NCBI GenBank assembly: GCA_016801885.1
Contig: CM028882.1
Location: forward strand, 22,213,047-22,277,046
From: Toxotes chatareus
Taxonomy: Eukaryota > Chordata > Actinopteri > Toxotidae
Length of the DNA: 64,000 nucleotides
Reading direction: 5' to 3'
This document shows, piece by piece, positions 13,701-28,700 of this stretch (positions within the stretch are counted from its first letter, which is position 1; each line of letters opens with the position of its first letter). Both the position numbers and the translations under genes were made by a program. The notes beneath the pieces are model-generated. The model saw only the letters and a program-made list of their open reading frames with translations, was not told the origin of the DNA and did no database searches.

Positions 13701-16700
13701 AAACAGTAGTCTTCACAAAAGCTTCCATAAACACTCTGCCGTCTTCTCTATCAGTTACCTCCCATCACTGGAGAGGGCGACAAAAGGCACTTAATTTCCA
13801 TGCCAAAAACGTTACAAATTCAGCTTTTCCCCCAGATTTATCTTGTTAGCAGGGGAAAAAAGCTTGGAAACAGCACCTAAACCACTGTGGGGCTCAAAAT
13901 CTCTCCACTGAAACCCAAATATATGAAATTAATTTAGGATTATCAGCTTTTCATGGAGAGGGAAACACCCTACTTATTTCGTGGCAGGAAATCTCTAAGA
14001 TTTAAATGAGGAATTTAATGAATTTGTTCAAACAGATTTAAATTTCGTTGTGGGTTAAAGACAGGTTTTCATTCTGGATGAAATGAGTATGAGAAAGAGA
14101 GCTGTGGCTTAATTACCTGATGGCGTTTTGCAAGAGAATTTGTTCAAAAAAACAAAGTCGTAAAAAACTCAGACAGGGCAACTTTCAAATTACACTCGAC
14201 ACTCTACTCCTTTTGTGGCCTGCTGTCAGAATCACACTCTTGTGAAGATAGAAAGAAAGAAAAACAGTACAGTACAGCGCGTCAGTACAGTAAAGGTCAC
14301 AGTAAGGTCAGGATTTGGATATCAGAAGAATGCTAATTAAGAGAACGAGTCACAAAACATGAGTAATCCTTAATGCAATAATGCCTCGATGGGATCTCCA
14401 ACAAGCTGTTATGCAATCAGACAGCGCTGACTGTGAAAAACCATCTGGTGTGCTCAAGGTTCCTCCATTCAGTGTAGTAGTGGGGAGGACTCCAACTTTA
14501 AAAAAAAAAAAAAAAAAAAAAAAAGGAAGACCTCTTCTCGCCATGTGAGTCATGGGAAAAAGCTGAAATTCTTCCTGCTGATTTATGGTAATTGCGTATC
14601 TTTTCTGGGTGTGGACCGGCATCCCGGCAGAGGTTAAGCGGTTGTAACAGAACCCCTTTTCCTGTTCTGATGATCAGCTCAGGTAGGATTCTGGCCCCTC
14701 TGATCAATCCTCTGTTAACCTTAAAGACACTCGCGTCCACACAAGTAACTGCTGACAGCCATATGAAGTATTAAAATGCAGTTGGTATCCAGCTAATATA
14801 ATCAAGGCAGTCAGCTTGGCTCTGCTGAAAGCCACCAGACACCTCATTGCTTGCAGCTGTGTAACTCTCTTTTTTTAAATCATACTCTGGGACTGGAAGC
14901 CAAAACTCCTTACAGCGCACTTTTGTTTTCAGATTACATTGAAATTCCATCATCTTCCACAGTTGAATCTCGAGGTTCCTTCCCTCGTCAGCTTTTGTCC
15001 AACCGGCCAGTAAAGCTATGACCTGCTGCAGCTTTATGGACCCTTTTCGCTGAGTTTTCTGCTCAGTCCCTGGCCCGCTGCCAGAGAAAGCCTCTCTCGC
15101 TGTGGGAAATGTGTAAAGATGTAATGGGAAGGTTGCCTGGGAGTCAGTCAACAGTCTGCACTTCTTACTGTAAAGTAAGAAGGGATTCATGTCTGTGTGT
15201 GTCAAGCCGAAACACAGTGGAGAGTATTACCAGCCCTGGACCGGTGCGCCTTTTACACCGCCAGTTCTGATCATGGCACACTGGAATAACGCTCGACTTT
15301 TTTATTAGCTGTGCAGCCCTCAAGATTTTCCCTTCCTGCTCCTCAGCTGTGTATAATAACATTCTCATAACTTTATTTGCTGAGTCTGATTTGTCCAAGA
15401 AAAGTTTTTGTGTTATAACAAAAATAAAAATCAATGGAAAGAACAGCGTATTTTACTTCTGCCAAGTGAAGTCTGTTGCTTATTCTGTAGGGGAGACACC
15501 GCTGCTGCTGCTGCACTTTGCCTGTTGGCTGCAGGGTTGATCTGGTGTGAGTTACACTAATTAAAACTGTTTGCTCTTCATCGAGTGGGAGAATGTGATC
15601 CTTTGCCATCTCTGTTTTGGGCCCATATACGATACACACTTCAGGGACAGACATCTTGTCCCTTCTTCTACTGTACTCGGCTGGATTGGCCTTGCTGGAA
15701 GGCGCAGACACATTCTTTTGTCCTTTCGTGGCTGCAGTGCTTTGGCTGCTGCAGGAGACTCATCTACTCCCAGAAATCCTGTCATATATTTCCAACTCAA
15801 AGCACATTGCTGCCTTTCTGCAGATAACTAGACAAATAATCAGGTTTTTGACAGGAGTCTAACAGCGTCTGATAGAATTACTGTGACCAGTGGACTGGCA
15901 TCTGGATTCACTCTGTGTCCAAAAGCTGCAGGAGATGTGACAGAAAATTTGAATCTTAAAAAAAAGTGCTGCCTTTCAGAGTGTGTTTATTTCTTTCTTT
16001 CTTGGTGTGAGGACTTTTTATTGGACTCGGCATCGAGCTCTGAGCATTTGTAAAAGATCAACTCGCTCTCTGTTACATACTCCTACGAATGCTCAATTTT
16101 CTCTTCCTGCTGATGGTTTAAAGAGCAGTTCTCAGATCATGATGGTGTCACAGACGTGAGTCTCAGTTGACAGTTGGTTTGTAGCTGTGGGATAATTGCA
16201 ATATGTTCCTTTGAAATATTCCAGTGGCATGTTATTAATGTACTTTCCTGAGTTATGATGATACACTGGATTAATATCAGCCTTTTGATCAGCATGGGAT
16301 GTCAGTCTGCCAACATGATTTTACCTAACAGTTTCAGCCATGTCAGTCTCACTCTGCCTTAGCCCTTCAACTCTGCCTGACCCAGTGGTGGGTCTGTCAA
16401 TATTAACTCATGTTGTGCAGCCAAATGGTTTTCAAACCCGCAAAACCTAATTTTAAATTCTAATCAGGTGTCCAGAGTTTCCAAAGACAACAGCCGTGTC
16501 AGGCTCCATTACTTCAAAATGTGTGCCAAGTGATTCACAAGGCATACACATTTCCTACACAATATTCTCATTTGAAGAATATAGTGTCTTAGGTTTTGAT
16601 ATTTTATTGATTGTAAATAAATGTTCAAACGAGGTGTTTAAAGAAGTAGACACAGATTGTATGCCTGCATAATCTCAGTGAAGCAGACTTTAAATTTGAG

Positions 16701-19700
16701 CTCTGCTCCACAGCAGTACTACCAAATGTCTCACAGGACATTTGCAGAAGGGGATTCTTCTAATCCTCATCTACACACTTTGGCAGCAGGCTTGAGAGTG
16801 CTTTGTATGGGTCTCCCAATGGTGACTTGCTTACACTGATAATAATTTATTATTATTATTTTTTTTAACATCATCCTCTGGCTCCCTGCGGTTTACTTGT
16901 TCTGCTGCTGAGAGGCCGGCGCAGCTGGTGGCTAATGACTTCACACTTGAAGGGGTAGATGTGTTCTGTCCTCTGACTTCACATGACTCTATCTACTGTA
17001 GGTCCTGATAGTGAAAAGATTACTGTATTTTGCGACCAGCTGGCCTTCTCATTTGAGACCACAGGGCATGAAGGTGACTGTTAATTACCCTTTTGGGTTT
17101 AACTTATTATTATCTAATTGGTTTGCAGGTTTAATTAACGTAAGATTACGGTGAATAGTTTTGTCAGTGTATTGGTGGCAGTGATTAGACAAACTCACAG
17201 CGAAGCAGCTGTGCAGCAACAATAAATCTGCATTGTGCTTGATTAGAATTCAAAAAGAAGCATTTCAGCACTGCTCAGAAGTGGTCTTTTACTTTTACAG
17301 CTGTTAAGTTTGTCTTTGCTGGGGATGGTTAAACTAAACCTTCTGTGTGAATAAAAGTTATTTTATTGAACTTTTTACATGGAGACAAAGCCCTCTCCGG
17401 GGCACTTGGAAAATCCTTCTACATAATTTCAGTCCCTGCAGTGTTAACTGAAATGCTCCTGAGCATATGGTGATTAACTACAAATTTAGATTAAATTTGA
17501 CCGGTGACCAAAACTAACATAATCTCTTTCTTCAAAGTGCATCATTTAGCATCGTAATTCCCTGTGGCTTTGTGATCAGAATTTAAATAAGATCAAATGC
17601 CTTGGGTTTTTCACTCAGTCTTATTGCTGGATGTTCAAAACTCTAACTTGTTGTTTCTTTGTCAACAGGGACAAAAGGGTCATCCTGGTCCTTCTGGTCT
17701 CCCAGGTGAACCTGTGAGTACTTTATTTCTCTGAAATCATGAATTCAATTTGATGCTTATCATACATTTTCTCTTGTGCATAACATCTCCGTATCCTCAC
17801 TGGTTGAACACAAAGCTGTAATGTCACTCCCCTTTGGGCCACTCAGTGTCTATGACTGCAGCGCCCCATTAGGTCAGTTGAAATTGCTAGAATGCAGTTC
17901 AGGCAATTTTGAAAATGCATACAGTGAGCTCTGAGGTGAGACGTGTCTTTGCCCATTTTTAAAAATCTGATCAACAGTGTCTGAAGTGAGAGTGTGAATT
18001 TTATCGTAGGGATTAAAAACAATCATGAGGCAACCAAAGAGGATTTTCTGAACAGCAAGAGTGCATCTGAAAACAACTGCATGTGATTTCTTTGGTTCCT
18101 CTGACACAATCCCTCCTCCATCTCTTTGAAGTGTTATCATGCTGTCTTCATCCACAGCATGCCGTTTGTGTGTCTGATGGCTGCGGTGTGTGTTAGCTGT
18201 ATGTCAGTTTACAGTGTGTTTACTCATTGAATAGAAGAGCTAAGAGCCTGCAGAGACGGTTCCCATAAGACTTAGAAGAAATGTCTTTCCATTTATAGTT
18301 ACAAAAGAGGAGGATGGGAAGGAATGACAGAGAGAAAATATTAACAAAGAGACATTGGGACGTTAAAAAAGAGCGGTGATGGGTAGGTGGGGATTACAGT
18401 AGAGAGTAGAGACATTAGACAATAGTCGTTCAGGAATGTTGGCGGGAAAACAGAGCGAGAGATTTTTGGCAGAGGTGCAAGTGGGCTAAATAGTTTGGAC
18501 ACCCTAGGTCATTCCTCCTCCTCCTCCTCTCCCTCTTTCCTGGTTCAAATCCCATGTGCTATCTCTGAGAAGAATGTGCTGTGTCACAAGGAAGAAAAAA
18601 CTCTCTTCTAGAATTCTCTAGAGATGATCCACTCTCTTTGGAAAATTACTACTATAGCACATGCTGTAGCATGCAGATCTGTTTAACCCTCTGTTAAATA
18701 ATGGCCTGTTTTCTGAGGCCTGTTACTTTTGTTAGTGCAGTGGACTTGGTTGTTTTCTCATCCAGTGAAGATGAGTGGTGCCAGAAAGATCTTATTATGT
18801 TGCTCCTGATTGAATATTTAGTGGAACTTGTGTATTACTTAAAGGCACCTGGTGAAGATTTCTTGTAAACAAACATTATACTTACTGTCAGTGATTCTCA
18901 CCAAAATGACATTTCCTTCCTTAAGAAAAAAAAATATATAAATCAGATTTTTTTTGCATGATACCAAAACATCCATGTTTATTTAGGCTAGCAGTCTTCT
19001 ATCTTGGCTTTTGTTGGCACTCTACATATATTAATGTGTTACGGCCACCACCTGTTGATCAGCGGAATAGCGTTGATTGCTTGGACTACATATTAAAAAT
19101 ATTGTCCTCTGCAGTCACCAGGAATATGTATAGTGCCACCTGTATCCATAGGATGTCTTTAAATGAGCCTGAATTGTTGGGTCAATGCGCCATTTAATAA
19201 AGTTTGTTAATGGACTGGATTATGTTGAGAGGTGTTTCTTATGTTCTGCATTCATGCAAATAGGCTGGACAAACCATTAGAAACACCTTTCAGTATAAAG
19301 CAGTCTAGTCCAAAGCCACCTTTGAAGTTGGCCTCAACAATAGATGGTACAACTGAGTTCACACGCTGTTGCCACTGCAACTAATGCAGTGTCTACTATG
19401 ACTACTATTTCTTTATGCCTATTGACAAGATTTCTGATTTAATTCTAATAATACAATAACATTTTGGTCTGTCTTAACACATGAACTGAAAATGCTGAAA
19501 CGTCACTGTTGCCAGTGTATAATGAATGTGGTTTTCTTTAAGTATATTGTATGAGAGGCTTATAATTTCTTGCATGCCCTCACTAACTAATAGGGCTTTA
19601 CTCAACCCATACATGTAGAGTTAAACATTCCTCACGGTGGGACGCATTTGGTGTGGTCTTACCACAAGGGAGAAATGACTCATGATTTACACTGTGCATT

Positions 19701-22700
19701 GATGAGGATAAACATGCTACGGCAAAACTGTGCTCACAGTAGTCTTAACAGCATGTGGCTCGACCGCATTATAACAGCACTTACTGCTGGATTAATTGAA
19801 TGGTTGGAGTGGCGATGTCTGCTGTGGCGCCCCTTTTCTTAGGCAACGCTGACTCAACTAAACAAGAGGTCTTTATTGAAAAGCTGAGAGATTTAGATTC
19901 TTCTATAGGACCAACTGACTGTTGTTTGTTACTCCATAAATGCAGAGCTTGCATTCAGTTTTTATTACTGTCTTGCTTAACTCCCCTTTATTGCAATCAG
20001 TGAGGCTCCAAGAGAAGCAGTGTGTGCTTAGAAGAAATGTTCTTCTATCCTGAAGAATAAAACTTCCTTTGTTCATCCCTTAGTTCTCTCCTTCTTCCTT
20101 TCCCCTCTTTTAGTCTCCTGCTTCTTGCTAGTGCTGATTTCTGTTCTGTCTTTCTCTCCACAGGGTGAACGGGGAGATGATGGAAGCCCTGGGGCCAAAG
20201 GCTATCCTGGCAGGCAGGTGCAGTAAATCTAGTGTTGCAGTGCTGGTTGAACAGGGCCACACACACACACACACACGCACACAGACATAGAAACAAAGAA
20301 ACACACACACAAATATAAACAATAAATGGAGGACAGGATATCATCTCTATTGTGATTCTCTATTGTGAATTCAGCTTTTTGAAAATATAGAGGTGATTTT
20401 GACCTTTTAATAAATCAAATTTGAGCAAATAATTTTTGCTTACTGTCAGATTGATGAATGAAACAGGAATTACAGGCAAAACACAGAATCCTTGTGTGTT
20501 TACTTTTGTTAGAAAATAATCACATTTCAACATATTGGATGCTGGCAAAAAAAATCTCAGCCATCGGCATATCAGCATCAGCCTCAAAAAAACCTAATTT
20601 GGTATATCCAAATAAAAAGTTTGTAGCGGCTGAATGAAAGGAAAAAAAATGTCCCAGAAAGAACGACAGCAGCTCTAAACTGCTGAAGCACCTGTGGTGG
20701 AATTTCAGCAATGGATGCCCCCGGTCTTAGTGAGGAAATAAAATGTCAAAAGGTTTCCATAGTAATCACTACCCCGAAGAAAGAAAAGGTAATAAAAGTG
20801 TGACTAATGCCGCAGCTCCCCGGGTACAAATAAGCTTCCTCTGCCCTTCCAAACTGTGAGTGTCATTCCTCGCCCCACTTTGAGGAGTAGTGTTTAACAC
20901 TAAGAAGTCAAAGCTGGCGAGCATTAGGGTTTCTCTGCATTTAAAATCTGTTTCCTCTTAGCTTTAAGCAAATTTAAACTTCAAAAACAGCTGGACAACT
21001 GCTCACTCACTTGCGCTCCCTGAATGTTTATGATAATGTAGAGTTCAGGCACGGGTCTTGGTGCTTGCCTCTGTGCTTCAGCGCACTTACTGTGTCAGAA
21101 CTCTGATCCCTATAGACACTTAGTGGTGTGTGATGGATTAGGTTTTAGCTCCCCCTACCATCTGTATGCTGTGAATCACTGGGTCTGTAGGTTCATGTCA
21201 AGATGCTGCACTTTGCTGTGGGGAGTTGAGCTGAGAGTTGATCTTTATGGTTGCAGTGGGATACTTTCTGCTTTGGCAGATTTGCTGGCAGGGTCTCTGA
21301 GAAATTGATATAAATGCTGCCGAAGTATTTACACTACAAATGTCAGCCAAAATGCTAATTAGGATTTTTAATAAAGGATGCAAAATTCTGGATAAAGCTG
21401 ATGTTTATCATCAAGTTGTGTGAATGTTAAACCTGGTTAGATAATCACAACATTTTGTTCTTTGTCCTGCTGCTGTTTGTAACCACAGAAATATGTTTTG
21501 TCATATATTACATTTAGGGTTTTCCTGGGCCTATAGGAAAAATGGGGCCAAAAGGAGTCAGGGTGAGTAGATGCTGGAAAAATACAGCTTTAGCACTGAT
21601 TTATTTGAGTAAATTAGACCCTTTAAGGCACTGTTTGTTTGTTCTGTGGTAATAAAAAGGTTAATTGAAAGTAAGTGCTGTTTATCTCACACTTTAAGTT
21701 TGTATGTACAGTTAAGTATGACAGGCTCGTTCTCAGAATGACTTCAATTCCCACTGAAGGCCATAGGGGAGAGAAGAATGTTTCTTTTCTGTACTACAAA
21801 GCTTTTGAACTTTCACTTTTTTTTTTTTTTTAAATGAACTGTGTATGCATGCTCGATTAATTACCTAACTAGTGTGAGTGCATAAAAAGACCAATGTTAT
21901 AAACACCACTTTGCCCCTGTTAACTCCATGATGATAATGACAGATGGTTTTGTTAGTATATGTTTAAAATACAGTTGGACCAATTAACTCAGACTGTCTC
22001 ATTAATGTTTGGCAAATATCATAAAAATATATTGTTCTGATGCTGAGTGCAGCCATAATGCATTCAGATGTTAGCTTCTCATATAGCCTAATGTCATTGT
22101 AGTTTCTCCTACTGCCCTTTCGCCATTTTTTTCCCTCTTCTTCCATAGAGCAGGTATGGCAGAGAGATCTTCACGGATCCCTGATGTGAGGGTATGTGCC
22201 CTTGGACTACATCGTGGAAGCCAGCACCATGCAGTCCATGGGCATATACACTTGCCTCAAGGCTTGGCTCTTCTAGACTCCTCCACTGTAACAAAAAGCC
22301 TTCAGTGCTGTAACTGACCAAAGCATCACAGCTCAAGTCTTTGTAGATATTTGTATACATGTGTTGCTGGTGTGGACATCTAACTGTTCCTCTGTCCATC
22401 TTCATCATTTCTGCCCTCTTGTCCACCTCCTTTTGTTTTTCCATCTATCTTTGTCTTATCTTTTCCTCCACTCCATCTTTTATTCATCTCTCCAGGGTCA
22501 CATTGGCATCCCTGGGCTTTTTGGCCTTCCTGGTGCTGATGGTGAGAGAGTGAGTATTAGTGGCTCTGAGAGTGAATGCCTACTGGGTTGAATTAAATGG
22601 CTGTTCATGAGCCAAAATGATGAAATCTATTTCTACTTCATCTTTTTGGCCCATCAACCACATTTATAAGTCAGAAGTAGTGCAAGCTGGCTTATACTGT

Positions 22701-25700
22701 ATTGGATCAAACCTGGGGGCATAGCACAACCTACAAACAACCTAAATTTACTTAAACCTAGCCAGGACTTAGTATGAACCTCCGGGGCTGTAGATCAAAA
22801 CAGTGACATTAGATGTCTTGGGATTTTCACTCCAAGTATTTTGAATCCAGTTTTCCCTTCAGTTGATCCAACACTTGGATGGATTTCCTTGAAATTTGGT
22901 ACAAGCACCTACAGCATGATCCTCAGAGAATGAATCCCGTGTCCCAAGTCAGTTAACTTTTCATGTAGTGCCAATAATAACAGGGTCAAATTTTCACTAT
23001 GACAGAATAGTCCTAGAACTAACAAACAAATTCTGCTAAGGGTTCACATTGAATGTTGAATACAAATTAGCCAAATGCTAATGTAGCATTTGGCTCAAAG
23101 TACCGCTTAGCTTAAGTACAGCTGAGACTAAGTAAGAACACTTTAGTGTGATGAAAGCTGAACAACTGTAGAACTTGAGCCTAACAAGCTGAGTATGAAA
23201 TGTCAGTACATTAATGCCCCACTAGTGGTAAGGATTGAGAACAGAAGGGTTCTTTCTCCATTGTTACTCCATCCAACATTTTTGTTTTCTGTTATGTGAG
23301 GAGTTTCATAGCGTCACAGGGATGCAAGTTCGGCTAAAGTCGTTCAGTCTTATCGTCTAATAATTTCTGTGGTTTTATATCATGCACTTGTATCTGTCCT
23401 TTATTTCCTTCTCCTCCTTTGTCTCTTTCTGTCTCTCAACTCTATTTTCCTTCCTGTTTCCAGGGAATTCCTGGCATTCATGGGAAGAAGGGCAAGATGG
23501 GTAGGCCGGTAAAGTTTTCTCTCAACATACTTCTCAGAGTACATTTTTAATGCAGCCTTATGAAAGTGAGGATGTTTTGTCTTGATCTATGGACTCTTAC
23601 TGCAGTGCAGAGCTACTTTAAAGTGTATTAAATGAACATTACTCTGACAGAGATTCTAGTTCTCTATGAAGCCCCTCCTGGCCTTAGTTGTAAATCTGTG
23701 AAGAAAAGCTGTGGTAACTCCTACACCGGCACAATGATGCTAGGGATTGTTATAACGGGAGAAATATGCACCCCGAATAGTGTAGCTGAATGTACTGGAA
23801 ACACAAATGTTAATGTGTCAGCAAATTATATTTAAATTCTCAGTCAGTTCCCTTTTTAAGATCAGAAGTTACTGGCCTCCTACTGAAATCAGGGACCGCT
23901 CATCTATAAATCCTGTGTGATTAATTTTCCCTGGCTGAAGCTGATTAGGAAACATTGTATGTTATACAGTGTGTTTATTACTGTGCTTGTTTTGCATTAG
24001 ACTGATATGATAATGTGATGTGTCAGTTGTGGGTTTGGCTCTCCGGAGTCTCTACCCACAGACCAGGGAAGTCTATCGTCATTGGCGCCTGGAAGTAAAT
24101 TTCCCATCCTTCCAGGCTTACATGGAAAATATTAATGCTGCACATAACCACAGATATTTTCCCAGGCTCAGTCTGGTTGTACATGTTTTTTTTTTTTTAT
24201 ATCATTATGCAGTAATGGTCAGTGACATAGACTGAAGGACTAAAGTATGCTTGTAATAGCCAAGTCATGAGCAAGCCTTTTCTCTTCCTCTGTGGTGAAA
24301 AGTGAGGTCAGTCACTTTGTGGATGAAGGTTTTTTTTTCTGTCCTGAGTCAGCAGTACAGCTGTGTATCAGACAACAGAAAGAGTTGGCATGTTTGAACC
24401 AACAGATATACATATGATTCATGTCTCAAAGACTAGAATAACTTGAACAACGACAACAAAAAACTTTACATTTAGTTTGCATTTAATGGCATATAACACT
24501 TCCCCTCTTTCTGTGTCAACGTTACAGTCGGAAAGTAGGAAAGTCGCCTTCTATATGTATCTATCTACTGATTGATGTATTTTGCAAAATTGCAGGATTT
24601 CCATTGGACGGATCTAATGAAAAGGGTCTTGCCAACCTCACTGAAAGTTGTTGTCCATATAAGAACAAAGACTTGCATGTGTTTCTGATCAAGCAGAGCC
24701 AGTTATTGACATTTTTGGAAAGAGGCGAATTTTTCCACATTTCCTGTGGGCTTCATGTTGCACCAATTACCTCTTATTACTTCATCCACATTCGCCTAAT
24801 GTTCTAAAGTAGCTGTGTGCCACACAAACAACCCTATCTGTGCCATCTCTTGAGGTCTTCATACTTCTGTCTGCAGACGGAGAACGAGAGGTTTCTCCTC
24901 TATTCTGCCATTTGTCATTTTTCTAATCACAGTGCTTTGCCTTCTGTGGGCGAGTGCTGAGCCGTGATGTTGTGGTGGGTTGCATGTTGACCTTGGCACA
25001 CCGACAAGCACATGTTGAGCGTGTGGCCTCATGGCTGCATCACGCCTCTTGTTCTGTCTCTATAATGGAATTACGAGCACCAAGCAAAAAAAGAGACCCA
25101 GTCAGCAGTTCCTGGGCCAAGCAGCTTTATTCAGCCATTTAGGCAAGTCCTGGGGGTTTGGTTCGCGGGCTGCTGAGCACTCCCTGCCAGCGCGTTGCAC
25201 ACACAGACACTTGGTCGCTTGGAAACACTCAGCCATGGAATTTCCTGCTGGTCTCCCAGGAATGAAACGCTGGGATCACACTTGATGGGATTTGCTTGGC
25301 TTTACTCTGCAAACTTCTGTTTTGGGAAACACTTTGTTGATCCCCTGTGTTTGGTGTGGTGTCTTCACTGAAAAACCATGTGACATCTAAATAATTTCAA
25401 AATTAAAATGGATATTCTGACCTAATGAACATGATAGACATCCAGTTCCCCCTGTGGTTACATGACTATCCTGTTTGTTTGTGTGTTCAGGGGTTTCCCG
25501 GTGACTTTGGAGAGAGGGGACCTCCTGGGCCTGATGGGAACCCAGTAAGTGAAATGATGTAGATACAAGCACCCTGTGTTCACTTTTGGCACAGTGAAAT
25601 TCATCAGGTCTGTCCACAACATTGCACTTGACAGATTTCACCAGATTTCAGACTTTATTTAGCACTTTTCATATAAAAATTGCAATACAGTGGGCGTCAC

Positions 25701-28700
25701 AAGAGATGAAAAATACTTCAGACTTTAGAAAGACCAATGTGAAAAGTAGTGACAATTACTCTGCTACAGCACCTCACCTTCTTAAGTCTAGGTTCAGTCA
25801 GCCCAATGCACCATGTTTGGAAAAAATTACAGAGTCAGAGCTTACTTGAATTTCATTTGCAGAAGGAACAATTTATTGTTGCACAAAAAAGGGACTGTGA
25901 GGCAAATCTGTGCAGTCACTCTGTAACTCACTCACCCCTCATAATCCATACTGAGATGAGGGCAGCATCAGCAGTTTCACTCACCTCTCCTCTTTCTTTA
26001 GTTTGACTCACGCCGCTCATGATTGACAAGGGTCAGTGTTAGATTGTGATTGGCTGACCTCCGAGAGCCTCCTCCAGGCCTCATTTCCTCTCGCTCCTGA
26101 GGGAAGAGGGGATGTTCCATTTGGCTGAATTCATCTCCTTTCATTCATAGTGAAATGCAGGAGGTGACAGGAAGGCCACGCTGGGCTGTGTCATCCATCT
26201 CTCCATTGGATGCATGGCTTGGAGAGGATGTAGACATGGCATGTGGCTGCGGGGTAGATAATTTGGACAACAAGCCCCTGTGTGTCAAGTGCCAAGTGCT
26301 CACTCACTATGCTAAACTGAGTGGAGAAACACATTACTCAGGCTATAAATGGAGGAACAAACTACTAAACAAATAAAATACAAATAAAACACTGCATGCT
26401 TTAAAGGTGCCCTCCCCTTCTGCAGCTCTACACCTCTGCCTGACTGTTTATGGTGCATCTTTTCTGCATCTCTCTTTCTTTCTCTTCCCTCCCTCCCTCA
26501 CTCGCTCCCTCTTAGGGTGAACTGGGTGCTCCCGGCCCATGTGGAGTCCCTGGTCTTATTGTGAGTGTTGTATCCTTCTCACTGCCTTTATAGCTGTATA
26601 TTTTGTGATTTATAGTTTATACTTGTTTCTCTTAAAGTTCCTGTTTGTCTTTTTCTTCGTTGTGGAAAGCAGTAGGCTGTAGCCATAGTTACTGTTTTTG
26701 AAAATTGCCATATCATGAAAAGTTTGGAGGCCAGGTCATCTATAATGATCTACTCTTTGATCAGATATTTTTTATTTTAAATCAGAATTTTGCCAATCAG
26801 TATTTTGTTCAGGCAAAGGCCTTGTACAGTACTGCAGCACTTAACAACTGAGATATCTGGCCTCTTTTGTTAAATGAAAACAGCCTTTGTGTATAAAAAC
26901 ATGTTTCTGTTTTCATTCATCATTTCAGCACATCACCAATTATATAATACCCAGATCTGGTTATGGGTAATAGAAGCAGCTGTGACAGCGAGCATTTGAA
27001 ATTTACTGAGATTGTAGATTTTTTTTCTGCCTATTCAGTGTAGTAAGTATATGTTTGTTTGTGTGTGTGTGTTGTTGGTGACAGGGAGACGTGGGCCCTT
27101 TTGGCATTATGGGCTTAGCAGGACCACCAGGACTCAAGGTAAACAATGTGGATATTATGTGTACATCTCAACAAACTAATGTTTGGCTTATTAGTCATTA
27201 TTCCTAACCAGTACGTCTCCAAGTACCGGTGAGTTGCTCAGAGACTCTTTGCTGGTTTGGGGATCAAGTTTGTAAACTTTGTGAACTCTTCCACACCATG
27301 GTCACAGCTTTTTCAAACAGCCCGACAGTGCTGACTCTAGCTAACAAGGAAAAGTCATGTTAATGGTTTTTTCGTTTTCCTTCCAAGGGAGTACCAGGAA
27401 ACCCAGGGGAACCCGGACTGAAAGGTGATAAGGTGATCTGCATATGTCTTTCTTAGACCATTAACCTTTAACCATTAACCTAAATCCATGAATGCTGGAG
27501 AGCTTATTATAGAAGTGTATCTCCGCAAGCAAACAGATAACACAACGGTGTAATTCAACGCTTCTGTGTTGCCTGTTGACTGAATAATTTTCTGCCGATA
27601 TTCTGATTATTGTTTGTTTCTTTGTGTTTTCTCAGGGGGATGTTGGTTTGCCAGGGGAGCCAGGGGAGTGTGGATTCCCAGGGGACAAGGTATGTGTATG
27701 TTGGTATGTGCTCAGGTGGTAAAGCAGGTCTTATAGATATAAGGATTGGTGGTTTGATGCCTGGCTTCTCCTATGTGCATGTCAAAGTGTCCCTGAGCTC
27801 ATATTGCTTTCAGTGATTAGACCAGTGCCTTGTATGGCATCTCTGCCACCACTGGTGTGTTTGTATGCCTCATGTCCTGCTCTCTAAATGTGCTATAGAA
27901 GTCCAGTGTATTTACAATTTATGTTTCATCATAGAAATGTAGTTGGTGTGTTTCTGTATCTAATCAGTATTTTCACGAATGTGATTTGCTTTTGTTTTCT
28001 GTGTTGTTGACTTGTTTACCATGAGCTGGCTTTTATGTTACAGGGTATCCGTGGATCACCTGGGTTGCCGGGTCCCTGTGGAAAACCTGGAGCACAGGTA
28101 TTTCCCCCTTTCAAACACTTAAGTACCAACATAACAACATAACTAACTCTGCATTTAGTTAACAGGAGCTCAGGGGTACAGTTCCCAGCACCAGTGCAGA
28201 GGTGGGATCTCTTTGATAAATGATCTCTTTGATTAGACTGTACAGTTTTACTTTGTATAGAGATCATACTTTTTTCAGTTAATAAAAAAACAGTTTCTTT
28301 TCATGCTTAACTGCTTTGGTTGCTTGGATGTTCTCAGCATGTAAACACTGTAACACATGTAAAACACTGATTAGTGATTGATAAATGATTAAATGATTGT
28401 AAATGAAGTACTGTCTATCTAATGGAGCACAGAATAGGCTGAGAGTAGAGTATTTATATTTTTTCCTCCTTTAGTTACTTCTGATAAGAACTTTGGCCTA
28501 AAAGCATAGTGGTGTGATCAAACGGGTTCGGCAAGTCTTATGATGCACTGAAGATGCTTGTGCTCTTGTATAAAAATGGGTGGAAAACTTCAAATGTAAA
28601 AAAAAAAAAAAGAAAAACAGTGTAGGAGAAAACAAGCCCTCAAAGAGCAGGGAATGGGCAAATTCCCAATGCAAATGTGGCCTGAGCATTAAGACTAATC

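Noticed and set aside
14500..14524. A25 tract as the tail of a processed pseudogene or SINE
   Set aside because: No retrotransposed body or flanking duplication could be seen next to it.
14771..15831. Overlapping open frames on both strands (up to 144 codons) in a large intron
   Set aside because: No recognisable domains, low-complexity-free but featureless protein, and several frames open at once, as expected in less AT-rich intron sequence.
19250..19842. Possible dispersed repeat or small gene in intron 6
   Set aside because: Wording feels like a fish repeat but I could not name a family or find ends; the open frame at 19648-19842 shows no protein features.
22125..22444. 111-codon minus-strand frame in intron 8
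   Set aside because: No family features; mostly the reverse of the pyrimidine-rich tract before exon W9.
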